From DAOMNN01 sp035443825 (GTDB lineage: Bacteria > Pseudomonadota > Gammaproteobacteria > Burkholderiales > Rhodocyclaceae), in contig DAOMNN010000004.1 of the NCBI GenBank assembly GCA_035443825.1, forward strand, positions 16,463 through 80,462: a stretch of DNA of 64,000 bases, written 5' to 3'. The notes under the pieces were generated by a model. That model was not told where the DNA came from and made no database searches. It worked only from the letters and a program-made list of their open reading frames with translations. Below are positions 44,271 through 51,983 of the stretch, piece by piece (positions within the stretch are counted from its first letter, which is position 1; the number at the start of each line of letters is the position of its first letter). Made by a program: the position numbers and the translations under genes.

Positions 44271-45842
44271 TCAATGCCTGAAATGGCGGTATCCGGTAAA
44301 CATCATCGCGATGCCGTGTTCGTCGGCCGCAGCGATCACTTCGGCGTCACGCATCGAGCCGCCCGGCTGGATCACCGCTGTGGCGCCGGCCTGCGCCAGA
44401 ACGTCGAGACCGTCGCGGAACGGAAAGAAGGCGTCCGACGCGACCACCGAACCGTGCACGGTGAGGCCGGCGTTATCGGCCTTGATCGCCGCGATACGTG
44501 CTGAATCGACGCGGCTCATCTGGCCTGCACCGACCCCGATCGTCATGCCGTCGCGGCAGTAGACGATGGCGTTCGACTTGACGTATTTCGCGACACGCCA
44601 CGCGAACAACATGTCGCGCAATTCCTGCTCGGTGGGTTCGCGCCTGGTCACGCGCTTCAGGTCGGCAAGCTGGATGTGTGCGTCGTCCGCGCTCTGGACC
44701 AGCAACCCTCCGCCGACGCGCTTGTAGTCCATCACGCCTGAGGGACGACCCAGGGTGCAGATCAGGACGCGCACATTCTGCTTGCCGCGCAGCAGTTCAA
44801 GTGCGTCGTCGGCATACTCGGGTGCGATCAGGACTTCGAGGAACTGATTTGCGACGGCTTCGGCCGCGCCCCGGTCCACCTTGCGGTTGAACGCGATGAT
44901 GCCGCCGAAGGCGGAAGTGGGATCGGTGGAGAATGCCTTGCGGTAGGCCGCTTCAGGTGTCGGTCCGAGCGCCACGCCGCATGGATTGGCATGCTTGACG
45001 ATGACGCATGCGGTGGTGTCGAAGGCCTTGACGCATTCCCACGCCGCGTCGGCATCAGCGATGTTGTTGTAAGAGAGTTCCTTGCCCTGCAACTGACGAT
45101 AGCCCGAAATCGTGCCTTCGGGTGCGGACGGTTCGCGGTAGAACGCCGCACCTTGGTGAGGATTCTCTCCATAGCGCAGATCCTGAACCTTGTCGAATGC
45201 CAGTTGCAGGCGTTCCGGGTAGGGCTGGCGCGCCCCGCCTTCGGTGAGCGAGGTCAGGTAGTTGGAAATTGCGCCGTCGTAGCGGGCGGTATGCGTGAAG
45301 GCCTTCACCGCGAGCGCGAAGCGCGTCTGGTAGGAGAGTTCGCCGGCATTGCTGCGCAGCTCGGCGACGATGCCTTCGTAGTCGTCCGGATCGGTCACGA
45401 CGCCGACACCCGCCGACGCGTCACCGTGATTCTTCGCTGCAGCGCGCACCATGGTGGGCCCGCCGATGTCGATGTTCTCGATGGCTTCGTCGAGGCTGCA
45501 GTCCTGCCGCGCGACTGTGCCTTCGAACGGGTACAGGTTCACGACCACCAGATCGATGCGCGAAATGTCGTGTGCGGCGATGGTGTCCATGTGTTCGGGC
45601 AGATCGCGACGCGCGAGGATTCCGCCGTGCACTTTCGGGTGGAGTGTCTTTACACGACCGTCCAGCATCTCCGGAAACCCGGTGTGCTCGGAGACATCCG
45701 AGACTTCGAGTCCGGCCTTGCGCAGCAGGGCGGCGGTGCCGCCCGTGGAGAGCAGCCTGACCCCCATGTCGGCAAGGGCCTGGGCGAATTCGAGAACACC
45801 GCGTTTGTCGGAAACGCTGATCAGGGCTTGGGCTACTTTCAT
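44271..45842 (-). CDS. purH: Bifunctional AICAR transformylase / IMP cyclohydrolase
   Basis: 523 residues. The N-terminal ~200 residues are the MGS-like IMP cyclohydrolase (ALISVSDKRGVLEFAQAL, LSTGGTAALLRKAG, HPKVHGGILARR). The C-terminal two thirds is AICAR formyltransferase (LRYGENPHQGAA, CVIVKHANPCGVA with the catalytic KH, and SDAFFPFRD). It catalyses the last two steps of IMP synthesis. It follows fis; the ~225-base real gap (after removing the assembly repeat) may hold its own promoter. Confidence 0.98.
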   Translation of the reverse strand: MKVAQALISVSDKRGVLEFAQALADMGVRLLSTGGTAALLRKAGLEVSDVSEHTGFPEMLDGRVKTLHPKVHGGILARRDLPEHMDTIAAHDISRIDLVVVNLYPFEGTVARQDCSLDEAIENIDIGGPTMVRAAAKNHGDASAGVGVVTDPDDYEGIVAELRSNAGELSYQTRFALAVKAFTHTARYDGAISNYLTSLTEGGARQPYPERLQLAFDKVQDLRYGENPHQGAAFYREPSAPEGTISGYRQLQGKELSYNNIADADAAWECVKAFDTTACVIVKHANPCGVALGPTPEAAYRKAFSTDPTSAFGGIIAFNRKVDRGAAEAVANQFLEVLIAPEYADDALELLRGKQNVRVLICTLGRPSGVMDYKRVGGGLLVQSADDAHIQLADLKRVTRREPTEQELRDMLFAWRVAKYVKSNAIVYCRDGMTIGVGAGQMSRVDSARIAAIKADNAGLTVHGSVVASDAFFPFRDGLDVLAQAGATAVIQPGGSMRDAEVIAAADEHGIAMMFTGYRHFRH

Positions 45843-46224
45843 GGTGATGGTCGCAAGGGGCAGGACGTGGAAGGTACGGCAGTCGACAGGGTGGCTACTG
45901 CGTGGCTAGCCCGGATGTTTCGTGAATGCGCGTGATGATCGCGCAGGTATTTGTTTCGTAGGGAAATTCCGTGAAGGAGTGGCGTAGTGGTTCGTACGCC
46001 CGACTGAGCGGGATTTCCGTACGGAACAAAGACCAAGCGAGGGTGCGTGCAATTCATGAAATATCAGGGCTAAAGCAATTGGTGCTCGGACAGCTTGCGG
46101 CGCAGGGTATTGCGGTTGATGCNNNNNNNNNNNNNNNNNNNNNNNNNNNNNNNNNNNNNNNNNNNNNNNNNNNNNNNNNNNNNNNNNNNNNNNNNNNNNN
46201 NNNNNNNNNNNNNNNNNNNNNNGG
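45843..46224. other. Gene-free stretch before purH, including scaffold gap and duplicated contig ends
   Basis: It comprises ~225 bases of real sequence upstream of purH, a 55-base copy of the fis 3' end (46068-46122), and 100 Ns (46123-46222). The same 55 bases recur at 46223-46277. I see no gene; a purH promoter on the minus strand is likely but not identified. Confidence 0.8.
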
Positions 46225-46277
46225 CTAAAGCAATTGGTGCTCGGACAGCTTGCGGCGCAGGGTATTGCGGTTGATGC
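46068..46277. repeat. Identical 55-bp direct repeat flanking a 100-N gap (assembly overlap)
   Basis: Positions 46068-46122 and 46223-46277 are identical over 55 bases, and exactly 100 Ns lie between them. This is what scaffolders produce when two contigs sharing an unresolved k-mer end (k = 55) are placed side by side. The genome probably contains a single copy, so 155 bases here are artefact. Confidence 0.9.
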
Positions 46278-46461
46278 CCAGCATCTGGGCCGCCGCGGTC
46301 TGGTTGCCGTTGGCCTGCTGAAGAATGAACTCGAGCATCGGGCGCTCCACGTTGCGGATCACCATGTCGTAGATTGCGGCGGGTTTCTCGCCGTCCAGGT
46401 CTCGAAAGTACTGGTCCAGGGTGCGGCGGACGGACTCGGCGATCTCGTTCGGGCGGCTCAT
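46225..46461 (-). CDS. fis: Fis-family DNA-binding protein
   Basis: 78 residues, complete despite the nearby gap (TAG at 46225-46227). The C-terminal HTH, GNQTAAAQMLGINRNTLRRKL, is the Fis signature; the N-terminal part is shorter than in E. coli Fis, as usual in betaproteobacteria. It is a nucleoid protein bending DNA and modulating transcription and recombination. The start overlaps the dusB stop by 4 bp, the conserved dusB-fis arrangement. Confidence 0.95.
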   Translation of the reverse strand: MSRPNEIAESVRRTLDQYFRDLDGEKPAAIYDMVIRNVERPMLEFILQQANGNQTAAAQMLGINRNTLRRKLSEHQLL

Positions 46462-47486
46462 GCGGCGAGCTCCTGCAGGTAGTCGTCTTCATAGCGCAGG
46501 CGGGCGTCCTGCTCGGCCAGACGGCCGAAGAAATCTTCGACCGCATCGAGTTGCGAGGTGACGTCGGGCAACTGGTTCATCATCCGGCGGAATGCCGCGG
46601 AACCGACCAGGCCTCTCGTGTACCAGGAAATATGCTTGCGCGCGATCTTGACGCCCGCTTCCTCGCCGTAGAATGCATAAAGGTCGGCAAGATGTTCCCT
46701 GCAGACCTCGAGGATCTCGGTGGCCAGGGGCGGCGGCATGAGTTCGCCGGTCGCGAGGTAATGCTCGATCTCGCGGAAGATCCACGGGCGCCCTTGCGCC
46801 GCCCGGCCGATCATGACGCCATCGGCGCCCGTTCGCTCGAGCACGAAGCGGGCCTTCTCGGGAGTCGTGATGTCGCCGTTCGCAATGACTGGGAGGGTCG
46901 TCAGGGCCTTTACCTGTGCGATCGTGTCGTACTCCGCGCTGCCCTGATACTGGTCCGCACGCGTACGACCATGGATGGCGAGGGCGCGGATGCCGGACTG
47001 TTCGGCGATGCGGGCGATCACGGGGGCGTTGCGGTTGTCGCGGTTCCAACCGGTACGGATCTTGAGCGTGACCGGCGTGTCGGGCACCGCCGCGACCACC
47101 GCTTCAAGGATGCGCGCGACCAGGACTTCGTCCTGCAGCAGCGCGGAGCCTGCCATCACATTGCAGATTTTCTTGGCGGGGCACCCCATGTTGATGTCGA
47201 TGATCTGTGCGCCGCGGTCGGCATTGTAACGTGCCGCATCGCCCATCATCCTCGGGTCCGCGCCGGCGATCTGCACCGCGATCGGATCCACCTCGCCATC
47301 GTGGTTCGCACGGCGCCGGGTCTTGGCGCTGCCGTAAAGCAGCGAGTTCGATGTGACCATCTCGGACACCGCCAGCCCGGCCCCCATCTTCTTGCACAGT
47401 TGACGGAACGGGCGGTCGGTCACTCCGGCCATCGGAGCGACAAACAGATTGTTGCGCAGAGCGAAGCCGGCATACTGCATGGGCAC
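46458..47486 (-). CDS. dusB: tRNA-dihydrouridine synthase B
   Basis: 342 residues. FMN enzyme reducing uridine to dihydrouridine in the tRNA D-loop. LFVAPMAGVTDRPFR at the start, the DINMGCPAKKICN block with the catalytic cysteine, IHGRTRADQY and ANGDITTPEKA identify the family. It is encoded immediately upstream of fis with a 4-bp overlap, as in most proteobacteria. Confidence 0.97.
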   Translation of the reverse strand: MPMQYAGFALRNNLFVAPMAGVTDRPFRQLCKKMGAGLAVSEMVTSNSLLYGSAKTRRRANHDGEVDPIAVQIAGADPRMMGDAARYNADRGAQIIDINMGCPAKKICNVMAGSALLQDEVLVARILEAVVAAVPDTPVTLKIRTGWNRDNRNAPVIARIAEQSGIRALAIHGRTRADQYQGSAEYDTIAQVKALTTLPVIANGDITTPEKARFVLERTGADGVMIGRAAQGRPWIFREIEHYLATGELMPPPLATEILEVCREHLADLYAFYGEEAGVKIARKHISWYTRGLVGSAAFRRMMNQLPDVTSQLDAVEDFFGRLAEQDARLRYEDDYLQELAA

Positions 47487-47623
47487 GGAGATTCTGGTGG
47501 AAAACGGTGATTCAGAAAGGCGCCATTCTAACCCAAGCCGGCGGCTGACGGCAGTCTCGTCGCCCGCCGCTTCGTGCGCTTGATCACATGTCGCACCATC
47601 CGACCGCGTCCGGTCAAGGCGAT

Positions 47624-48781
47624 TCAGGGCCAGGCGCGCGCGCCAAACATCATCCGTTTCGCGAGGAAATCGCGCAGGGGCGGAAACGCGTCGAGGGCAA
47701 ATAGACCGGTGCCCCGAAGGTGTGGGAGAGGAAAGATACTGTTGCTGAAAAGCCTCACCAGCCCGTCGGTGAGGTGAATCGTTGCGTAGCGATCGAGTGT
47801 GCGTTTGCGCGAGTAGGCGTCGAGCGTCGTGTCACTGCCCGGGTCATCCGTTACTCGCCGCACCGCATCGGCAAGCGCGCACACGTCGCGAAGCGCAAGA
47901 TTGAAGCCCTGGCCCGCCACCGGATGCAGGGTCTGGGCGGCATTTCCCAACCATACGGTGCGCTGTCCAGTCGCGTCGCGCCGGTAGCGCAGGCCCAACG
48001 GGTAGCGGCGCAGTTCGCTTGCGGCCGTGAGCCGGATGCGCGAGCCGAAGTGGCTCTGGAGCCGCTCCAGGTAGCTCGTTTCGCTCAGGGTCAGCAGCTG
48101 GTCGGCCGTCTCGGGCGAGGTCACGTGCACCAGAGCGTAGCGGTCCTCGCACGGCAGCAGGGCGATCGGGCCCTCGCGTGTGAAGCGCTCCAGTGCCTTG
48201 TGGCGGTGACCGCCATCGACCCCGACGAAACCGATCAGGGCGTGTTGCCGGTAGTCGTGTTCGACAACGGCCGGATCACCCGCTTTCAGCCCGCCCTCGG
48301 CGCATGCCACGAGCCGTGCCGAACATTGCATGCGTTGCGCTTCGTCGCCGCCGATGCGCAGGTCGACGATCGCGCGGTCCGTCTGCAGTGTGATCCCGGT
48401 CACTTCGCTGCGCTCCATGAGGGGAATCCCGGCCCCGACCACGGCGCGCCGCAATGCCCGAGCAAGCGCCCCCGCCGATGCGACGTAACCCAGCGCGGGG
48501 ACCTCGCAGTCCTTTGCCTGGATCAGCGTGCGCCCGAAGCCGCCTTCCTGTGAAACGTGGATGGTCGTGATGGGCGTGACGGGGATGTCCTTCCACACCC
48601 CCAGGCGTTCGAGCGTGAGGCGGCTGCCATGCGCAAGCGCCAGGATGCGGGGGTCGGCCGACATCGCATCCTCGCCGCGAGCGTCGGCCACAACGATGTC
48701 CAGCCCCATGTCACGCAAGGACAGCGCCAGGGCAAGACCGACCGGGCCTGCGCCGACGATCAGCAGGTCATGAGCCTGCAT
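47624..48781 (-). CDS. FAD-dependent ubiquinone-biosynthesis hydroxylase (UbiH/UbiF/COQ6 family)
   Basis: 385 residues. FAD-binding GxGxxG near the start (LLIVGAGPVGLALALSL), the second FAD motif LGNAAQTLHPVAGQGFNLALRD (part) and the family DG-like motif are present. Members hydroxylate the ubiquinone ring during aerobic synthesis. The exact position (C5, C6 or C1) cannot be told from sequence alone, though pepP-ubiH is the usual neighbour pair, favouring UbiH. Its start overlaps the pepP stop by 14 bases. Confidence 0.9.
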   Translation of the reverse strand: MQAHDLLIVGAGPVGLALALSLRDMGLDIVVADARGEDAMSADPRILALAHGSRLTLERLGVWKDIPVTPITTIHVSQEGGFGRTLIQAKDCEVPALGYVASAGALARALRRAVVGAGIPLMERSEVTGITLQTDRAIVDLRIGGDEAQRMQCSARLVACAEGGLKAGDPAVVEHDYRQHALIGFVGVDGGHRHKALERFTREGPIALLPCEDRYALVHVTSPETADQLLTLSETSYLERLQSHFGSRIRLTAASELRRYPLGLRYRRDATGQRTVWLGNAAQTLHPVAGQGFNLALRDVCALADAVRRVTDDPGSDTTLDAYSRKRTLDRYATIHLTDGLVRLFSNSIFPLPHLRGTGLFALDAFPPLRDFLAKRMMFGARAWP

Positions 48782-50123
48782 CCGGCCCCTCGCGCATCAG
48801 CGCCTCGATCTCGGAGATCGTTCTGGGCACGGCATCGGTGATGAACTCGCAACCTTCATCCGTGACGACGGCGTCGTCCTCGATGCGGATTCCTATATTC
48901 CAGAAGACCTCGGGAACGTCCGGCGCGGGACGAATGTAACAGCCGGGCTCGACGGTCAGTACCATGCCGGGGTACAGGGTCCGCCACTCGCCATCCTGTT
49001 TGTACTCGCCGGCATCGTGCACATCCCTGCCGAGCCAGTGCCCGGTGCGGTGCATGTAGAAGCGCCGATAGCTGGCCTGCTCGATCGCGGCGTCGAGTGA
49101 TCCGGTCAGGAGCTTGAGGTCGAGAAGGCCCTGCGTGATTTCGCGCACTGCCGCTTCGTGCGGCTCGTTCCAGTGCGCACCGGGGCGGATGGCATTGCGG
49201 GCCGCGCGCTGTGCGGCGAGCACCAGCTCATAGATGTCGCGTTGTGCGGGAGAGAAACGGCCGTTGACGGGGAACGTCCGGGTGATGTCGGAGGCGTAGC
49301 CGTCGAGCTCGCAGCCGGCATCGATGAGAAGCAGTTCCCCGTCGAGCATCCTGCGGTCGTTTCGCACATAATGCAGCACGCATGCGTTCGGTCCGCTCGC
49401 AACGATCGACGGATAGGCAGGAAACTGGCTGCCGGCGACGCGAAACGCATGCAGCAGCTCGGCTTCGATCTCGTACTCGAATCGGCCCGGCCGGGCCGCA
49501 TGCATCGCACGACGATGCGCATGTGCCGAAATCTTCGCCGCGCGGCGCATCACCGCCACCTCGGCTTCATCCTTGATCAACCGCATTTCGTCCAGATCCG
49601 CGTGGACATCGCGGATGCTGTGTGGCGGCACGGCGCCCGCTCGCGCGTTCGCCCGCACGGCGTTGAGGGCGTCGGTGATGCGGGCGTCCCATTGTGCGTC
49701 ATAGCCGAAGCCGCACCATAGCACCGGACGGTCCGCCAGCAACTCGGGGAGCCTCTGCTGGAGATCGCCGATCGTCCACGCTTCATCGAAACCGAACAGT
49801 TCACGGGCGGCCTCGGGTCCGTGACGGAAACCGTCCCAGATTTCACGTTCCTCGTTCTTTTCCCGGCAGAACAGGATGGATCTCGGTTCCTCATCATCGG
49901 CGACCAAGACCACGACCGCCTCCGGCTCGTCGAATCCGGTCAGGTAATGAAAGTAGCTGTCGAAGCGATAGGGGTAGTGGGTGTCGCGATTGCGCGTGCG
50001 TTCCGGCGCGGTGGGAATCACTGCGACCCCGCCGCCTGTGGCGAGCATGCGGTCGATCAGCCTGCGCCGGCGGAGTCTGAAGGATCGGGTGTCGAGGACA
50101 GTAGCTTCGGTCGGGGTGTTCAT
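48768..50123 (-). CDS. pepP: Xaa-Pro aminopeptidase
   Basis: 451 residues from ATG 50123; the frame continues upstream, but this start aligns with the family. The metallopeptidase M24 fold shows the metal ligands in LLIDAGCELDGYASDITRTFPV (part), HRTGHWLGRDVHD, VLTVEPGCY and the final NIGIRIEDD. It removes N-terminal residues preceding proline. Coupled to the downstream ubiH-like gene by overlap, as in E. coli pepP-ubiH. Confidence 0.95.
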   Translation of the reverse strand: MNTPTEATVLDTRSFRLRRRRLIDRMLATGGGVAVIPTAPERTRNRDTHYPYRFDSYFHYLTGFDEPEAVVVLVADDEEPRSILFCREKNEEREIWDGFRHGPEAARELFGFDEAWTIGDLQQRLPELLADRPVLWCGFGYDAQWDARITDALNAVRANARAGAVPPHSIRDVHADLDEMRLIKDEAEVAVMRRAAKISAHAHRRAMHAARPGRFEYEIEAELLHAFRVAGSQFPAYPSIVASGPNACVLHYVRNDRRMLDGELLLIDAGCELDGYASDITRTFPVNGRFSPAQRDIYELVLAAQRAARNAIRPGAHWNEPHEAAVREITQGLLDLKLLTGSLDAAIEQASYRRFYMHRTGHWLGRDVHDAGEYKQDGEWRTLYPGMVLTVEPGCYIRPAPDVPEVFWNIGIRIEDDAVVTDEGCEFITDAVPRTISEIEALMREGPDAGS

Positions 50124-50184
50124 GGCTTGATTATCAGGGATTCGGTATGGATCCGGTAGTTGGACGCCGCACGGTATCGCGCGT

Positions 50185-50877
50185 TCAGTCGTGAGCGAGA
50201 CGGGCCAGATACTGGTCGAGCTCGTCCAGACGCTGTGGCGTGCCGACATCGAGCCAGTAGCCGGGGTGCAGTGCGCCACTGACCCGGTCCTCGTTCATGG
50301 CCTGGCGCAGAAGCGGCGCAAGGCTCGCCTTCTCGCCACTGCGAAGTCCCTGGAACAGCGCTGGATGGTAGACGCCGATGCCGGAGAAGGTGAGGCGGGT
50401 TGCTCCGCCATCCCGGACCCGAGTCCCGTCGAGCGAGAAGTCACCGTCCGGATTGTGGGGCGGATTCGCGACCAGCAGCAGGTGCGCGAGGTCGCCGGCG
50501 GAATCGAGGGCCGAGGCGGCAGTGCGCAGGTCTTTCAGATCGACGTCGCAGAAGACGTCACCGTTGATGACCAGAAACGGGTCGTTGCCGAGCAAGGGCA
50601 GTGCGGTGCGAATGCCGCCGGCCGTCTCCAGGGCCTCCCTCTCCGCCGAATAGCGGATGCTCGTGCCATAGCGGCGGCCGTCGCCCAGCGCGGCTTCGAT
50701 CTGAGCCCCCAAATGTGCGTGATTGATTACGACTGTCTCGAAGCCCGCGTCGCGCAGGCGTTCGATGTGCCACACGATGAGCGGCTTGCCGCCCGCGCGC
50801 AGCAGAGGCTTGGGACAGGCGTCGGTGAGTGGGCGCATGCGTTCGCCTCGCCCTGCTGCAAGAATCATTGCCCTCAT
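50185..50877 (-). CDS. murU: N-acetylmuramate alpha-1-phosphate uridylyltransferase (MurU-like)
   Basis: 230 residues from ATG 50877. Sugar-nucleotidyltransferase signature at the start (ILAAGRGERMRPLTDACPKPLL, in part), substrate loop NGDVFCDVDL, and the terminal GYWLDVGTPQRL. MurU converts MurNAc-1-phosphate to UDP-MurNAc in the cell-wall recycling route that bypasses MurA. The upstream kinase gene, 26 bases away, provides the preceding step, which supports this rather than a glucose-1-phosphate thymidylyltransferase. Confidence 0.87.
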   Translation of the reverse strand: MRAMILAAGRGERMRPLTDACPKPLLRAGGKPLIVWHIERLRDAGFETVVINHAHLGAQIEAALGDGRRYGTSIRYSAEREALETAGGIRTALPLLGNDPFLVINGDVFCDVDLKDLRTAASALDSAGDLAHLLLVANPPHNPDGDFSLDGTRVRDGGATRLTFSGIGVYHPALFQGLRSGEKASLAPLLRQAMNEDRVSGALHPGYWLDVGTPQRLDELDQYLARLAHD

Positions 50878-50903
50878 CGGCGGTCCTGTCGCGAAACGTG
50901 CAT

Positions 50904-51908
50904 TCAGAACGTGTATCCAACCGTCACCGGTTGCGGCTCGATTGCGTCGAGTAGCCGCAGCAGCGGCTTGAGGTCGACGTAACGGGCGCAGGTCCGGCGC
51001 AGATGATCCATGACCAGGGGCAAGTCGTCCAGATAACCGGCCTTGCCGTCCCGGTGATAAAGCCGCGCAAAAATCCCCAAGACCTTGAGGTGACGCTGTA
51101 CGCCCATCCATTCGTAGTCACGGTGAAAATCGGCAAATTCGGCACGGACCGGCAGGCCAAGCTTGCGCGCCGCCTCCCAGTAGCGTATCAGGAGGTCGAG
51201 CGTGAAGTCCTCTTCCAGGTGGATGTAGGCGTCCTTCAGCAAGGACACCAGATCGTAGCTGATGGGACCGTACACGGCATCCTGGAAGTCGATGATCCCG
51301 GGGTTGATTCCGACCGTCTGCAGCATCAGATTGCGTGAATGATAGTCGCGGTGGACGAAGACGCATGGTTCGGCCAGGTTGACGGCGAGAATTCGCTCCA
51401 GCACGGTAGCGAGGTTCGCACGTTGCACATCGTCCAGCACCACGCTCTTGTGGCGTGTTACGTACCATTCCTCGAACAGGCGCATCTCGCGCAGTAGCAG
51501 ATCGCGCGAATAGTCCGGCAGCACCCCGGGGGCGCTGGTCTGCTGGATGGCGATCAGGCTTCCGAGGGCATCGGCATACAGGGAGGCGGCGTTGTCGCGG
51601 TCGAGTGCGGCAAGGTAGGTCGTATCGCCCAGATCCGACATCAGGATGAAACCCTGCGTCACATCGTGTGCAATGACTTCGGGCACATGAACACCGGCCC
51701 CCCGGAAAAGGTGTGCGACCTTGAGCCACGGGCGACAATCTTCGTGTGCCGGGGGTGCGTCCATGACCACCAGTGTTTTCTCGTCGCCGGTCAGACTGAT
51801 GCGGAAATAGCGACGAAAGCTTGCGTCGGCAGACGCAGGTTCGATTGTGAAGCTCCGGCCGGAAAGATTGGATCTGAGCCAATCATTGAGCTGTTCGTGT
51901 CTTTCCAC
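50904..51908 (-). CDS. amgK: N-acetylmuramate/N-acetylglucosamine anomeric kinase (AmgK-like)
   Basis: 334 residues. Aminoglycoside-phosphotransferase fold with ASADASFRRYFR nucleotide loop, catalytic VHRDYHSRNLML and metal-binding IIDFQDAVYGPISYDL. AmgK phosphorylates the anomeric carbon of MurNAc and GlcNAc, feeding MurU. The amgK-murU pair divergent from lptD is widely conserved and can confer intrinsic fosfomycin tolerance in other bacteria (family knowledge, not tested here). Confidence 0.88.
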   Translation of the reverse strand: MERHEQLNDWLRSNLSGRSFTIEPASADASFRRYFRISLTGDEKTLVVMDAPPAHEDCRPWLKVAHLFRGAGVHVPEVIAHDVTQGFILMSDLGDTTYLAALDRDNAASLYADALGSLIAIQQTSAPGVLPDYSRDLLLREMRLFEEWYVTRHKSVVLDDVQRANLATVLERILAVNLAEPCVFVHRDYHSRNLMLQTVGINPGIIDFQDAVYGPISYDLVSLLKDAYIHLEEDFTLDLLIRYWEAARKLGLPVRAEFADFHRDYEWMGVQRHLKVLGIFARLYHRDGKAGYLDDLPLVMDHLRRTCARYVDLKPLLRLLDAIEPQPVTVGYTF

Positions 51909-51983
51909 CGGGTTCTCCGCAAGGCTTTGTGTAAAATGCGGAGTTTATCAAAAGGCCGTCACAACCATTCCGGGGGAAGGCGC

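Noticed and set aside
46070..46546. A longer protein running through the N gap near fis
   Set aside because: The frame passes only because Ns contain no stop. It fuses duplicated contig ends and is artefactual.
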